DNA from: Spiribacter sp. 1M189
Lineage (GTDB): Bacteria; Pseudomonadota; Gammaproteobacteria; Nitrococcales; Nitrococcaceae
Reading direction: 5' to 3'
Assembly: GCF_040838345.1 (NCBI RefSeq)
Contig: NZ_JBAKFF010000001.1
Coordinates: 868,001 to 932,000 of the forward strand
DNA: 64,000 nucleotides
Shown: positions 33,294-42,094 of the stretch, in pieces
Layout: each line of letters opens with the position of its first letter
How positions within the stretch are numbered: position 1 is the stretch's first letter
The notes under the pieces: generated by a model
Told to the model about the DNA's origin: nothing
The model's input: the letters and a program-made list of their open reading frames with translations, nothing else
Databases searched by the model: none
Program-made: the position numbers and the translations under genes

Positions 33294-35264
33294 ATGCCTG
33301 GGCTGCTCTCCGGCCTGCTCGGCATCATCGCGCTACCCCCGACTGATCTCACCCTTGCCGGCCTTGTCTGGCTGGTGCCGTGGCTGAGCCGAGTGAATCG
33401 GCCTCGTTATGAGCGGATCGTCAACGCACTGCTCAGCATCGGCCTGCCACTCGGCTATGCCCTCGGCCCCTTGCTGTCCGGCGAGACCGCTGCCGTCCTC
33501 GCTGCCCTATGCCTCGCCATGGGGCCGTTCGCGCTGGTCGGCGCGATGGTGGCCGACGCGGATGGCCAGACCAGCGGACAGCGGATCATTCTCTGTCTCG
33601 GTGTCCTGTGTCTGCTCCTGAGTGTCGTTCGGCAGTTCGGCATGCCGCTTTCCCTGAGCGTTTTTGCGCCGGTGTCGGGTGCCCATCTGCAGCTAGTCCG
33701 GGCGGGCGGTCTGATCGCGGCCGATCTTCTCATCGCCGGATTCCAGTGCCTGCTCGCCGTGGCAGTGATCCGCGTTTCGACACGGCAATGGCAGCGCCGG
33801 AAAGCACTTCTCAGGGTGAGTCTCGCCACAACGACGCTCATTCTTCCGCCCCTGCTGGTCCAGCTTACTTCGCAGACCGGTCAGCGCTTTCCAACGCGGA
33901 CGATCGCTGTCGTTCAGACCGATCTCAAACCCTGGGAGCGGGACCGGGCCAGTGCCGATGGCATGCTTGAAAGAATCCGCGCGCGCCAGGCGCGTCTGCA
34001 GCGGACGGCGCAGGCGCTTGGCGCGGATCTGGTGGTATGGCCCGAGTCGTCGGCACCGGGCTATCTGTCCCCGGCCTGGAGCGCCGGCGAGGCCTCCGGT
34101 CTGCGGCATTTCCGTCATGGCTACCGCTATGCATCCCCCGGGTCGGTCGCGAGTGTTGTCCGCGCCCAACGAGCCGGTGGAGACGTCCGGCTTTGGCCCA
34201 AACACCGGCCCATCCCCTTTGCCGAATCCTACCTTGCCACCCTGGGTAAGCCAGAGATGTCGACGACCCCGACCGCCGCGGGGCTCATGCCGCTGATCTG
34301 CTCCGACGCCAGTCACCCGCGGGCGCTGCGCGCGGTTACCGACGCCGACACCGGGCTGATCATCAACCCGACCAACAATGCCTATCTCGGCAGCCCGTTT
34401 CTGGCTCGAATTCATCAACGTGCCATCCATCGTGCGACCGCGCGGGCGGGTCTACCGACACTGGTGGTCGCCAACGGCGGCCCAAGCGCCCTCCTCCACC
34501 CCGACGGCCGGCAAGAAACGCTTCTCGGTGCCTACGAGCAGGGCGTCGCCCGGGTGACGGTGACACCCCGACGAATGGGCATTGCGCTGCCAGGAATCGC
34601 TCTGTCGGGACTCATCGCTGTGAGTCTTGGCATGCAGATTCTGCTTGCCGACGGGCGGATTGCCGCCGCGCGGGCCCGTCATTGCCGATGGCGGATGATC
34701 GGCTGGCTCCTGATCCTGCCAACCTTCACCCTCATGAACGGGCTGGCGCAGCCCTCGATGCTGATTGCGCAGGCGCAGGCGGACATCGGCCGTCCGCCAA
34801 CCGCCCCGGCCGGCACCATGGCCATCCATTCGCCGGAGGCGCCGCATCGGGGCAGCATCGCGCTCCTTGCCCGAACCTTCGGCCTGGCCGTGGACTGGCG
34901 GGACGTCCCAGAGGACCCCGAGCGCGCGAGTGAGTGGCTCTGCCGCAAGACAGGGCTGAGGCTCCCCGAAACCCCGATCGGAGCGGTCGCTGCACCGGCA
35001 TTGGGATTTTATGTCTCGAGCGATGGCCCTCAGGCCGTGCGCTGGATTCCCGGCGGTGAACCGGTCGCCTGGGATGCGGCATCCGGCGAATTCCAGCCGG
35101 TTGCACCGGCCGCCGTTCGCTGGCTGACCACCGCCGAGTCATCGGATCAGTGCCGCCCGGCGGCGATGCCGGCTTGTAAGACCGACGGTACTGGGCGCTG
35201 CGCCGATCGCCCCATAACCTCGAAGACGAACGCATTCACCCGTCAAGCCTGGAGGTCCCGATGA
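33294..35264 (+). CDS. Lnt-like membrane N-acyltransferase (carbon-nitrogen hydrolase domain) with extra C-terminal domain
   Basis: This 656-residue protein has about five N-terminal membrane segments (residues 1-195). A nitrilase-fold domain (about 200-435) follows with an intact apparent triad: Glu251 in VWPESSA, Lys303 in WPKHRPIPFAE and Cys336 in LICSDAS. These match the Glu, Lys and Cys contexts of Lnt (WPE; YxKxxLVPFGE; ICYE). Two more membrane segments (about 435-500) and an extra domain of about 150 residues follow. The extra domain loosely recalls a degenerate C39-type peptidase layout, without the catalytic Cys. It lies between tadD (lipoprotein) and flp with one overlap, so it probably acylates a Tad component; that is an inference. 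A housekeeping lnt would be elsewhere. Confidence 0.78.
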   Translation: MPGLLSGLLGIIALPPTDLTLAGLVWLVPWLSRVNRPRYERIVNALLSIGLPLGYALGPLLSGETAAVLAALCLAMGPFALVGAMVADADGQTSGQRIILCLGVLCLLLSVVRQFGMPLSLSVFAPVSGAHLQLVRAGGLIAADLLIAGFQCLLAVAVIRVSTRQWQRRKALLRVSLATTTLILPPLLVQLTSQTGQRFPTRTIAVVQTDLKPWERDRASADGMLERIRARQARLQRTAQALGADLVVWPESSAPGYLSPAWSAGEASGLRHFRHGYRYASPGSVASVVRAQRAGGDVRLWPKHRPIPFAESYLATLGKPEMSTTPTAAGLMPLICSDASHPRALRAVTDADTGLIINPTNNAYLGSPFLARIHQRAIHRATARAGLPTLVVANGGPSALLHPDGRQETLLGAYEQGVARVTVTPRRMGIALPGIALSGLIAVSLGMQILLADGRIAAARARHCRWRMIGWLLILPTFTLMNGLAQPSMLIAQAQADIGRPPTAPAGTMAIHSPEAPHRGSIALLARTFGLAVDWRDVPEDPERASEWLCRKTGLRLPETPIGAVAAPALGFYVSSDGPQAVRWIPGGEPVAWDAASGEFQPVAPAAVRWLTTAESSDQCRPAAMPACKTDGTGRCADRPITSKTNAFTRQAWRSR

Positions 35265-35545
35265 CCATTCACCGCCGACCCTCGCAATGCAACGACAGCC
35301 ACCATCGAGAGCAAGGGCAGGGCATGTCCGAGTACATCATCATCACCGCGCTGATTGCCGTCGCCGGGATCGGCATTTTCTCGGCATTCGGCGACACCAT
35401 CTCCAGTCAGGCCGCGGCGATGGCCCGAGAGATGGCCGGCCAGGACGGCAGCAGCCAGGTGGATCAGGCGGACAGCGACTCACAGCGCGCCGCTGACCGC
35501 GCTTCCCAGGAGGAAACGCTGCAGAATTTCAATGAGCAGAACTGA
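35261..35545 (+). CDS. flp: Flp-family type IVb pilin
   Basis: This 94-residue protein has a basic leader ending EQG, then QGMSEYIIITALIAVAGIGIF. Glu5 and Tyr6 sit exactly as in mature Flp pilins, and a hydrophobic helix follows. The tail is hydrophilic and Gln/Asp/Ser-rich, longer than in most Flp proteins. ATGA overlaps the preceding gene and its end overlaps the TadG-like start. It is probably the major pilin or a large minor pilin, processed by an A24 peptidase. Confidence 0.82.
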   Translation: MTIHRRPSQCNDSHHREQGQGMSEYIIITALIAVAGIGIFSAFGDTISSQAAAMAREMAGQDGSSQVDQADSDSQRAADRASQEETLQNFNEQN

Positions 35546-36758
35546 TCCACAGGGCGGCCAGATCATGCCGGTACTGCTGGCAAGCCTTGCCATCGGCGTC
35601 GCCGCGATTTTCATCAGCCATCGGGTGAGCCGGGCGCTCACCCAGGAATCGGTTGTGGTCAACGCGGCCGATGCAGCGGCCTACAGCGGTGCGAGCTGGA
35701 CCGCCCGTCGTCTCAACCTGATTGCCTACACCAACCGTGCGCTGGTGGCCAATCATATTGCGGTTGGCCATCTCGTGGCCTACATCAGCTGGTTGCGGTA
35801 CATGGACAAGGGGGTGGAGCGTGTCAACCGCTACGCTCGCTACCTGCCCTATGTCGGCGCCGCGACCACGGCTGCTGAACGCACCGTCGCCGCCGCCCTG
35901 CTCGGATCCGAGAAGGCCGCCGGTCTCACGATCCGTGGCGTCGACCTGCTGCATCGCTTGATGGCGGTGACTCAACTGGACGCCCGTCAGAACCTGCGAC
36001 CGGCCCGAGTGGACGAGGTAATGCGTCGCGTCGCGCACCAGTATGACGAGGCGCTGAAGATCAACCACCAGAAGGCGACGGACGCCATCCCTCAGCCCTA
36101 TCAAGCCGCCATGGAAGGCCTGCTGCTCGGCCGCCGGGTCTCTGCCTATTTCAAACTCGAGCGCAGTCGCACGGGCGGTGATCGCGGTTATTTCACCCGT
36201 CTGGTGGCCCGGACCATCGACCACGACCCCCGACTGCGGCGCTGGTTACGCGGCAGCCGATCGCGCACGGCGCGCGGCTTCGGTGGCGGCGGACGCACAT
36301 GGCGTCTGTCACTTCCGCTCACCGTGCGCTTCCGTAAGCAGGGCAATACCCACCAGCCGCCCCTTCCCGATGCCGGTGGCTGGCGTTCGGCGGACCGGCT
36401 GCAGGTGGGTTTTTTCAACGCCGAGAAGCTCGACTGGGGCAGCTGGATAACGCTGGCTCGGGGCCGTGCCGATGCCGACCGGCTGGCGGGAAATTACCGC
36501 GGCGTGCGCAATTACACCCGCCTGCGTGATCGCCGCCCGGATGAGGAACTTCTGCAGATCCCGGCACTGGTGACCACCCCACTGCCCGGAGGAGACGAGG
36601 CGCCGGCGATCAACGCCCATCTGAGCGTGGCCAGTGTGCGCTATCACATCCCGAGTCAGTGTCGCCGGGGCTGTCCCGCGCCGGATGAAACGGCGAGCCT
36701 TTTCAATCCCTACTGGGAAGCCGCCCTGGTACCACCATCCCTACCGGGGCTGCCGTGA
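35532..36758 (+). CDS. TadG-like pilus-associated membrane protein
   Basis: This 408-residue protein (ATG 35532, inside the flp end) has one N-terminal membrane segment (IMPVLLASLAIGVAAIFISH) and then the TadG-type segment VVNAADAAAYSGASWTARRLNLIAYTNRALVANHIAVGH. The rest is periplasmic, Arg-rich and of unknown fold. TadG/TadE-type proteins are minor pilins or anchors. The frame is open upstream to 35355, but that extension is antisense-like and rejected. Confidence 0.72.
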   Translation: MSRTDPQGGQIMPVLLASLAIGVAAIFISHRVSRALTQESVVVNAADAAAYSGASWTARRLNLIAYTNRALVANHIAVGHLVAYISWLRYMDKGVERVNRYARYLPYVGAATTAAERTVAAALLGSEKAAGLTIRGVDLLHRLMAVTQLDARQNLRPARVDEVMRRVAHQYDEALKINHQKATDAIPQPYQAAMEGLLLGRRVSAYFKLERSRTGGDRGYFTRLVARTIDHDPRLRRWLRGSRSRTARGFGGGGRTWRLSLPLTVRFRKQGNTHQPPLPDAGGWRSADRLQVGFFNAEKLDWGSWITLARGRADADRLAGNYRGVRNYTRLRDRRPDEELLQIPALVTTPLPGGDEAPAINAHLSVASVRYHIPSQCRRGCPAPDETASLFNPYWEAALVPPSLPGLP

Positions 36759-37507
36759 AGAGACAACGCGGCGCCGCGCTCTCCGAGTCTCTCGTCGGCC
36801 TGATGGCCATCCTGCCGGCGTTCTGGGCCATGGATTACCTGGGCCGGTTGCACGATATGCAACGTGCGACCGTCGCCAGCGCACGGTATGCGGCCTGGGA
36901 AGAAACGGTCGGGCGGAGTGCCGGCCCCGTCATGGATCGCCTCATCGATGACCGAATCCACGGCAGCGACCGCACCGGGCTGGTGAGTGATCGCCGTCTC
37001 CGCTCGCTGCAACCAGGCGCCAACCCCCTATGGAAAGACCGAAGCGGTGACCTGCAGCCCGATGACCCCTCGTCACCGCGGAGACCCCGGCGGGGTAAGG
37101 CCGCGTCGCTGCCGGACTCTGGCCTGGCGGTGCGAACGCTCGCTCATGGCGATTCGGTACCGCGGCTTGCCGGACTCGGCGGCCTCTCCGGGGGGATGCT
37201 CGGTCTGGAGCGCGAGGAGATGCCGATACATCAGGTGGATCTCGCCGCGAAGCCGCGTCTGGAAGGCAGCGACGATGCGGGTCTCGTCCGCTTCACGGCC
37301 AGGGCGGCCATCAGTCCCGGTGCCTGGCAGGCCCTGGATGATCGGGAATTCCAGCACCGCACCGAGCGCATCGTCGCCAGTGAGCCCGTCGACACATTAT
37401 CGCAACCCGCCCAGCAACTGGGCCGTTTTTTCATCTTCAAGGAGGGACGCTATGCCCGATCCACGGACTTCATCCCACCATCCCGAATCCAGCCGCAGAG
37501 GCGCTAG
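36755..37507 (+). CDS. TadE-like pseudopilin
   Basis: This 250-residue protein starts KRQRG, then AALSESLVGLMAILPAFWAMDYLG, with Glu at mature position 5. A TadE-like pseudopilin N-terminus is followed by the usual post-helix segment (LHDMQRATVASARYAAWEE). The remainder is Arg/Gly/Pro-rich and probably disordered in places. GTG at 36755 overlaps the previous stop. Its end overlaps the next gene by 56 bases. Confidence 0.7.
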   Translation: MKRQRGAALSESLVGLMAILPAFWAMDYLGRLHDMQRATVASARYAAWEETVGRSAGPVMDRLIDDRIHGSDRTGLVSDRRLRSLQPGANPLWKDRSGDLQPDDPSSPRRPRRGKAASLPDSGLAVRTLAHGDSVPRLAGLGGLSGGMLGLEREEMPIHQVDLAAKPRLEGSDDAGLVRFTARAAISPGAWQALDDREFQHRTERIVASEPVDTLSQPAQQLGRFFIFKEGRYARSTDFIPPSRIQPQRR

Positions 37508-38204
37508 GGCGATGGTCGCCACCACAGCCGCATTGCTACTGACTGGACTGCTGACAGCCGCCTCAGCGCACGCTGCATTTGACTGCGAGCTCCGCCTCGA
37601 CACCGTCACCCTGCCCGGCGATGCCACGGAGGTATTGCGCGATGAAACCCTGAGAATCAACGATCAGCCATTCTGCTATGTCGGCTTCGAGACCGATCTG
37701 CCGCCGGCCGAGGTCATTGATCGCCAGGCGGCCGTGTGGAAGCAGGAGGGCGGCCAACTCTTCGGTCCGCGGCCCGGATCCAATGATCGTCCGCATACGC
37801 TCTTCTTCGCCGCCGACGGTGAAACCCGGCATCTGGAGGCCATCAGGGAGGACGAGTCGACTGCTGTCACGGTGAGCATCATGTCGGCGACGGCCGACGA
37901 GCTGACTCCGCCGCCCTCCTCCGCTCTGCCATCCGGCCTCCGGCCGCTCTACGAACAGCGCAACCGTCATGGATCCACGACGGTGATCGATACGGCGATC
38001 GCCCCGGCACCCGCACTGCAGCGGCTCACCGATCACTTGCGCGATCGCGGATGGGTACTGACGTCCCGCGCCGAGGGTCCGCTGGGCCTCAAGACCCGCT
38101 CGATGCATCGCCGCGAGCACCGGCTCGAGATCGGTGCTCTGCCGGATGGCGAGCGGACCGCGATGGTCGTCAACCGGATTCGTCGGGGGCTCAGCGATGA
38201 GTAG
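37452..38204 (+). CDS. Exported protein of unknown function in the Tad cluster
   Basis: This 250-residue protein starts at ATG 37452 with a strong AAGGAGGG box. It has a signal peptide with a long n-region (cleavage likely after ASAHA, before AFDC). The mature part has a Cys pair (FDCEL, PFCYVGF), a beta-rich body and many Arg and Asp residues, consistent with a periplasmic or surface location. I do not recognise the family. It begins within the TadE-like gene and its end overlaps the next small gene. Confidence 0.7.
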   Translation: MPDPRTSSHHPESSRRGARAMVATTAALLLTGLLTAASAHAAFDCELRLDTVTLPGDATEVLRDETLRINDQPFCYVGFETDLPPAEVIDRQAAVWKQEGGQLFGPRPGSNDRPHTLFFAADGETRHLEAIREDESTAVTVSIMSATADELTPPPSSALPSGLRPLYEQRNRHGSTTVIDTAIAPAPALQRLTDHLRDRGWVLTSRAEGPLGLKTRSMHRREHRLEIGALPDGERTAMVVNRIRRGLSDE

Positions 38205-38325
38205 CGCCGAGTATCTGGCCGTGACCGCCGGAATCGCGGGTGTCTGGACCGGCATCGAGGGGGTGATCGGCTGGCTCGACCGGCACGAGTCCAGCCTGCT
38301 CTGGAGCCTCGCCCTCCCGCTCTAG
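38197..38325 (+). CDS. 42-residue Flp-like peptide without a leader
   Basis: The ATG at 38197 overlaps the end of the preceding gene. The peptide reads MSSAEYLAVTAGIAGVW, then GIEGVIGWLDRHESSLLW and a short end. Glu5-Tyr6 lie exactly where mature Flp pilins have them, with the initiator Met as residue 1. The helix is hydrophobic for about 20 residues, as in a pilin, but there is no cleavable leader. It is too short for most gene finders. Coding is supported by the overlap, the frame and the conserved-looking Flp motif, not by any search. Confidence 0.6.
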   Translation: MSSAEYLAVTAGIAGVWTGIEGVIGWLDRHESSLLWSLALPL

Positions 38326-38350
38326 GCGAGATTGCATCGAGGACGCTGCC

Positions 38351-39139
38351 ATGAGTCCACTCAAACGCGGTGCATTGCTGACGCTGGGTGCGCTGGCCGC
38401 CGGCGCTGCCGGCGTCTGGTTCGGCGACCGCCATCTCGCGCAGCGCGCAATGGCGCTGGAGGCGTCTTACCGCGAGGCGCATGAAACCCGACAGGTCATT
38501 GTCGCCGCCCGCGATCTCGCCGAGGGCAGGCTATTGGCCGAGGATGATGTCGCACTGCGCGAGGTGCCGGCCACTTATTTGCACGATGACGCCGTCAGCG
38601 CAGCCGGCTGGGGCGGTCTCGCCGATGCCCGGCTGCGTACCGCCATCGCCGCCGGAAAACCGATCCTCCCGAGCCATATCCGCAACACCGTCCAGACCCG
38701 ATTGGCCGAGCGGATCTCACCGGGGGATCGTGCCATCACCATCCCGGTCTCCGGCGGTGGGGAGATCGCCGGGCTGCTCACCCCCGGTGATCGTCTGGAT
38801 CTTATGCTGACCCATCGCAACGCCGCGGAGCGGCAGACCGTCCCGTTGCTCGATGACGTCCCCATCCTGGCCACGGGAGCGCAGTTCAACCCGGATCCGG
38901 AAAGCGATCCACGCATGGGTTATGACGATCTCACACTGGCCGTCTCCCCGGTGGAGGCTGCGCGGATCACCCACGCGCTCGCGATTGGCGATATCCGGGT
39001 GGTGCTGCGCGCCGACTCGGATGATGGATCGGTCCGCGACTACCGTATCGACGCCCAGGCGTTGACGGGCGGGGAGCGTACCGAAGACGAAGTCGACAGC
39101 CATCCACCTGTGGAGCTCATCATCGGAGGCCGGCAGTGA
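38351..39139 (+). CDS. cpaB: CpaB/RcpC-like Flp pilus periplasmic protein
   Basis: This 262-residue protein has an N-terminal membrane segment and then a SAF-like domain (VIVAARDLAEGRLLAEDDVALREVP; HIRNTVQTRLAERISPGDRAITIPV; LLTPGDRLDLMLTH). It has the general RcpC/CpaB length and domain order. CpaB is thought to link the secretin to peptidoglycan and the inner-membrane machine. GTGA at its end overlaps the secretin gene. Confidence 0.88.
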   Translation: MSPLKRGALLTLGALAAGAAGVWFGDRHLAQRAMALEASYREAHETRQVIVAARDLAEGRLLAEDDVALREVPATYLHDDAVSAAGWGGLADARLRTAIAAGKPILPSHIRNTVQTRLAERISPGDRAITIPVSGGGEIAGLLTPGDRLDLMLTHRNAAERQTVPLLDDVPILATGAQFNPDPESDPRMGYDDLTLAVSPVEAARITHALAIGDIRVVLRADSDDGSVRDYRIDAQALTGGERTEDEVDSHPPVELIIGGRQ

Positions 39140-40416
39140 AACGACTCGGCTCGCTCATCTTTCTCCTCAGCGTGCTCTGGAGCGGCGCAGCCCACGCGAT
39201 CGAAATCACTGTGGGCCACTCCCACGTCGTCGAAGCCGAAGAGGTCACCCGCGTGGCGCTTGGTGACGGTGATCTGGCCGAAGTCGAGGTCCTTGGTAAT
39301 GGCGAGGGGGTTCTCCTCATCGGCCGGGCGCCGGGTCGCACCGATCTGCGCCTGTGGTCCGCAGACGGCGACCCGCACCATATGCCACTCACCATCCAGC
39401 CACGCTCCCAGGAGCGCACGGATCAGCGGCTAGAGCAGCTTGCGGGTCGGGTTGATGGCATTGAAATCGAGCCGACCGCGCAGGGTTATCTGGTCACCGG
39501 TGAGCCCACCACCGAGCGCGACCGACGTCGCCTTGACAGGCTGCTGGACGCCTATCCGGATGTAACGGACTTCACCGATCGTCCCGCTGCCACAGAGACG
39601 CCGACGGTGCAGGTCAAGGCGCGATTCGTCGAGCTGCGCAAATCCATGCTGCGTCAGATCGGACTCGACTGGGCCACGCGTTCACCCGGGATCAGTTTTG
39701 CCTACGCCTCCGATCTGTATACCAACGACGTCTTCCGCGGCAGCGCCGGGGATTTTCTGCCCACCGACGCCCTGCCTCTGGATATCGGCCAGGGCAACGG
39801 CTATCTGGGAATCGGGGTCAGCCTGACTGCGATGATTGATCTGCTCGGACAGTCCGGCGAGGCACGGGTCATCGCCGAACCCATGCTCTCCGCGCTGAGC
39901 GGTTCCACGGCGGAGTTCCAGGCCGGCGGCGAGGTTCCGATCCCGGTACAGGGGGAGGACGGGAACACCTCCGTGACCTTCAAGGACTACGGGATCCTGT
40001 TGAAGGTCGCGCCGAGAGTGGGTCATGACGCGCATATCCGAACCAGCGTCGAGGTCGAGGTCAGCGATGTCGATGAGTCGATGACCGTGCTGGGCGTCCC
40101 GGGTTTCTCCGTCCGCAGTGCCGTGACCGAGATGAACGCACGCAGTGGTGAAACACTACTCATTGCCGGGCTCATTGATGATCAGCAGTCGCAGGCCGTC
40201 AGTCAGGTGCCGGGGCTGGGTGACCTGCCAATCATCGGTGAGCTCTTCAAATCGCGCCGCTTTCAAAACGAGCAGACCGAATTGGTGGTGCTGATCACCC
40301 CTACCCTGGGCACGGCCGCCGGTGGTCGCGACAGGGTCGGCGCGACGAGTCCCGCCACTGACGAACGTATCACTCCCTCCACCCGTCTACCCCTGGAGCC
40401 GCTTACCAGTGAGTGA
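39136..40416 (+). CDS. cpaC: CpaC/RcpA-type outer-membrane secretin
   Basis: This 426-residue protein has a signal peptide ending AAHA, an N-terminal pilus-related BON/N0-like segment (EITVGHSHVVEAEEVTRVALGD, RTDLRLW) and a BON-like part around residues 100-150. The secretin domain has VIAEPMLSALSGSTAEFQAGGEVPIPV, VTFKDYGILLKVAPRV and SGETLLIAGLIDDQQSQAVSQVPGLGDLPIIGELF. It forms the outer-membrane channel for the pilus. It is slightly shorter than many RcpA proteins. Its end overlaps the CpaF gene by 8 bases. Confidence 0.93.
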   Translation: MKRLGSLIFLLSVLWSGAAHAIEITVGHSHVVEAEEVTRVALGDGDLAEVEVLGNGEGVLLIGRAPGRTDLRLWSADGDPHHMPLTIQPRSQERTDQRLEQLAGRVDGIEIEPTAQGYLVTGEPTTERDRRRLDRLLDAYPDVTDFTDRPAATETPTVQVKARFVELRKSMLRQIGLDWATRSPGISFAYASDLYTNDVFRGSAGDFLPTDALPLDIGQGNGYLGIGVSLTAMIDLLGQSGEARVIAEPMLSALSGSTAEFQAGGEVPIPVQGEDGNTSVTFKDYGILLKVAPRVGHDAHIRTSVEVEVSDVDESMTVLGVPGFSVRSAVTEMNARSGETLLIAGLIDDQQSQAVSQVPGLGDLPIIGELFKSRRFQNEQTELVVLITPTLGTAAGGRDRVGATSPATDERITPSTRLPLEPLTSE

Positions 40417-42070
40417 ATTCACGCTGCATTACCGGGATGACACCGGCGCAAGGACACTGCCACTCGCCCCGGCATCGAAGCACCTCATCGGCACCAGCCG
40501 TCGCTGTGACCTGCGCCTTAGCGGCAGTGGCATAGCCCGACGCCATGCCGAGCTGAGAGTGGATGAGCAGGGCACGCACATCCGCGTGCTGGGCAATCGA
40601 CTGGCGATGACGGTCAACACCGAGCCAGTCCGGCAGGCGGGCCCGCTGGCGCCCGGCGACGAGATCACCATTGGTGATGTCCAGCTGCAGCTGGACGCCG
40701 CCGCCGAGGCGGCCGGCACGGCGCCGGTCGAGGCCGAACGCTTCGAATCATCGGCGCCGGCGTCGACGCCCGCTATCGAGCCCCAGCATGCCCCCATCTC
40801 CCCGGCACTCGTCCGTCGCTTCCAGGAAGCGATCAGTGAGCGACTTGATCTGTACCGACGCGACATCCTGCAGTCGCTCTCCACGGAACGCCTGCGCGAA
40901 GAGGCCACCGCTACGGCCTGGGCGTTGATCGAGGCGGGAGAGCTCGCATTGCCCGCCGAGACGGATGCCGAACGGGTGGTCGCTGCGGTGGTGGCCGAGA
41001 CGGTGGGCCTGGGGCCGATTGAGGCGCTGATGGATGATCCGGCGATCAGCGAGATCATGGTCAACGGGCATGAGCAGATCTATGTCGAGCGTAACGGGCA
41101 GCTGGCGAAGACCAATTTGCGCTTCAGCTCGGCCGGCTCGCTTGCCAGTGTGCTCGATCGCATCGTCTCGCCACTGGGACGGCGCCTCGACGAGGGCTCA
41201 CCGCTGGTGGACGCACGCCTGCCGGATGGCTCCCGCGTGAACGCGATCATCCCGCCCCTGTCGCTGACTGGCGCAACGCTGACCATCCGTCGCTTCAGTC
41301 AGCAGCATATCGGCCTCGACGAGCTGATCGGTTTCGGTGCGCTGGACCACGCCATGGCCGCGTTCCTGAGGCTTTGTATTCATCGCCGACGCAATATCCT
41401 CATTTCGGGCGGGACAGGGACCGGCAAGACCACCGTGCTGAATGCATTATCCGCGCATATCGACGAATCGGAGCGCATCGTCACCATAGAGGATTCCGCC
41501 GAACTCCGACTCCAGCAGGATCACGTCGTCGCGTTGGAGTCACGGCCAGCCAATATCGAGGGCAGCGGCGCCGTCCCGATTCGTGATCTGGTGCGCAATG
41601 CCCTTCGAATGCGTCCCGACCGCATCCTTGTGGGTGAGTGTCGAAGCGGTGAGGCACTCGATATGCTGCAGGCAATGAACACCGGCCATGACGGCTCACT
41701 GACCACGGCGCATGCGAACTCACCGAGGGACGCGCTGGCACGGCTCGAGGTCATGACCCTGATGGCCGGGATGGACCTTCCAGCCCGTGCCATCCGCGAG
41801 CAGATTGCCTCGGCAATCGACCTTGTTGTCCAGCTCAGCCGATTCGGAGATGGTTCGCGTCGGGTCACCGCCATCACCGAGGTCGCCGGCATGGAGGGCG
41901 AGCAGATACTGCTCAACGAGCTGTTCGTTTTCGAGTCCGGGCCGAGCGGTCGTCAGGGATCCGGCGGACGCCATCGTCCCACCGGCCAGCTTCCTGCATT
42001 CTATGAGGACCTGCGGGCCGAGGGCGTTGTGCTGGACCTGACACCGTTCCAGCCGCCATCGGTTTCGTGA
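40409..42070 (+). CDS. cpaF: CpaF/TadA pilus ATPase with an N-terminal FHA domain
   Basis: This 553-residue protein starts at GTG 40409, overlapping the secretin end; a longer frame to 40322 is rejected. Residues about 1-95 form an FHA domain ([12 protein letters not shown], then [11 protein letters not shown], a phosphothreonine-reading fold). A linker of about 40 residues follows. The ATPase part carries CpaF motifs: [21 protein letters not shown], Walker [19 protein letters not shown], Walker [12 protein letters not shown] and LTTAHANS. It powers Flp pilus assembly. The FHA fusion suggests control by Thr phosphorylation or recruitment of a phosphorylated partner. No TadZ gene was found. 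Confidence 0.9.
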   Translation: MSEFTLHYRDDTGARTLPLAPASKHLIGTSRRCDLRLSGSGIARRHAELRVDEQGTHIRVLGNRLAMTVNTEPVRQAGPLAPGDEITIGDVQLQLDAAAEAAGTAPVEAERFESSAPASTPAIEPQHAPISPALVRRFQEAISERLDLYRRDILQSLSTERLREEATATAWALIEAGELALPAETDAERVVAAVVAETVGLGPIEALMDDPAISEIMVNGHEQIYVERNGQLAKTNLRFSSAGSLASVLDRIVSPLGRRLDEGSPLVDARLPDGSRVNAIIPPLSLTGATLTIRRFSQQHIGLDELIGFGALDHAMAAFLRLCIHRRRNILISGGTGTGKTTVLNALSAHIDESERIVTIEDSAELRLQQDHVVALESRPANIEGSGAVPIRDLVRNALRMRPDRILVGECRSGEALDMLQAMNTGHDGSLTTAHANSPRDALARLEVMTLMAGMDLPARAIREQIASAIDLVVQLSRFGDGSRRVTAITEVAGMEGEQILLNELFVFESGPSGRQGSGGRHRPTGQLPAFYEDLRAEGVVLDLTPFQPPSVS

Positions 42071-42094
42071 TGAGAGGCCGCGTCATCGACCGGA

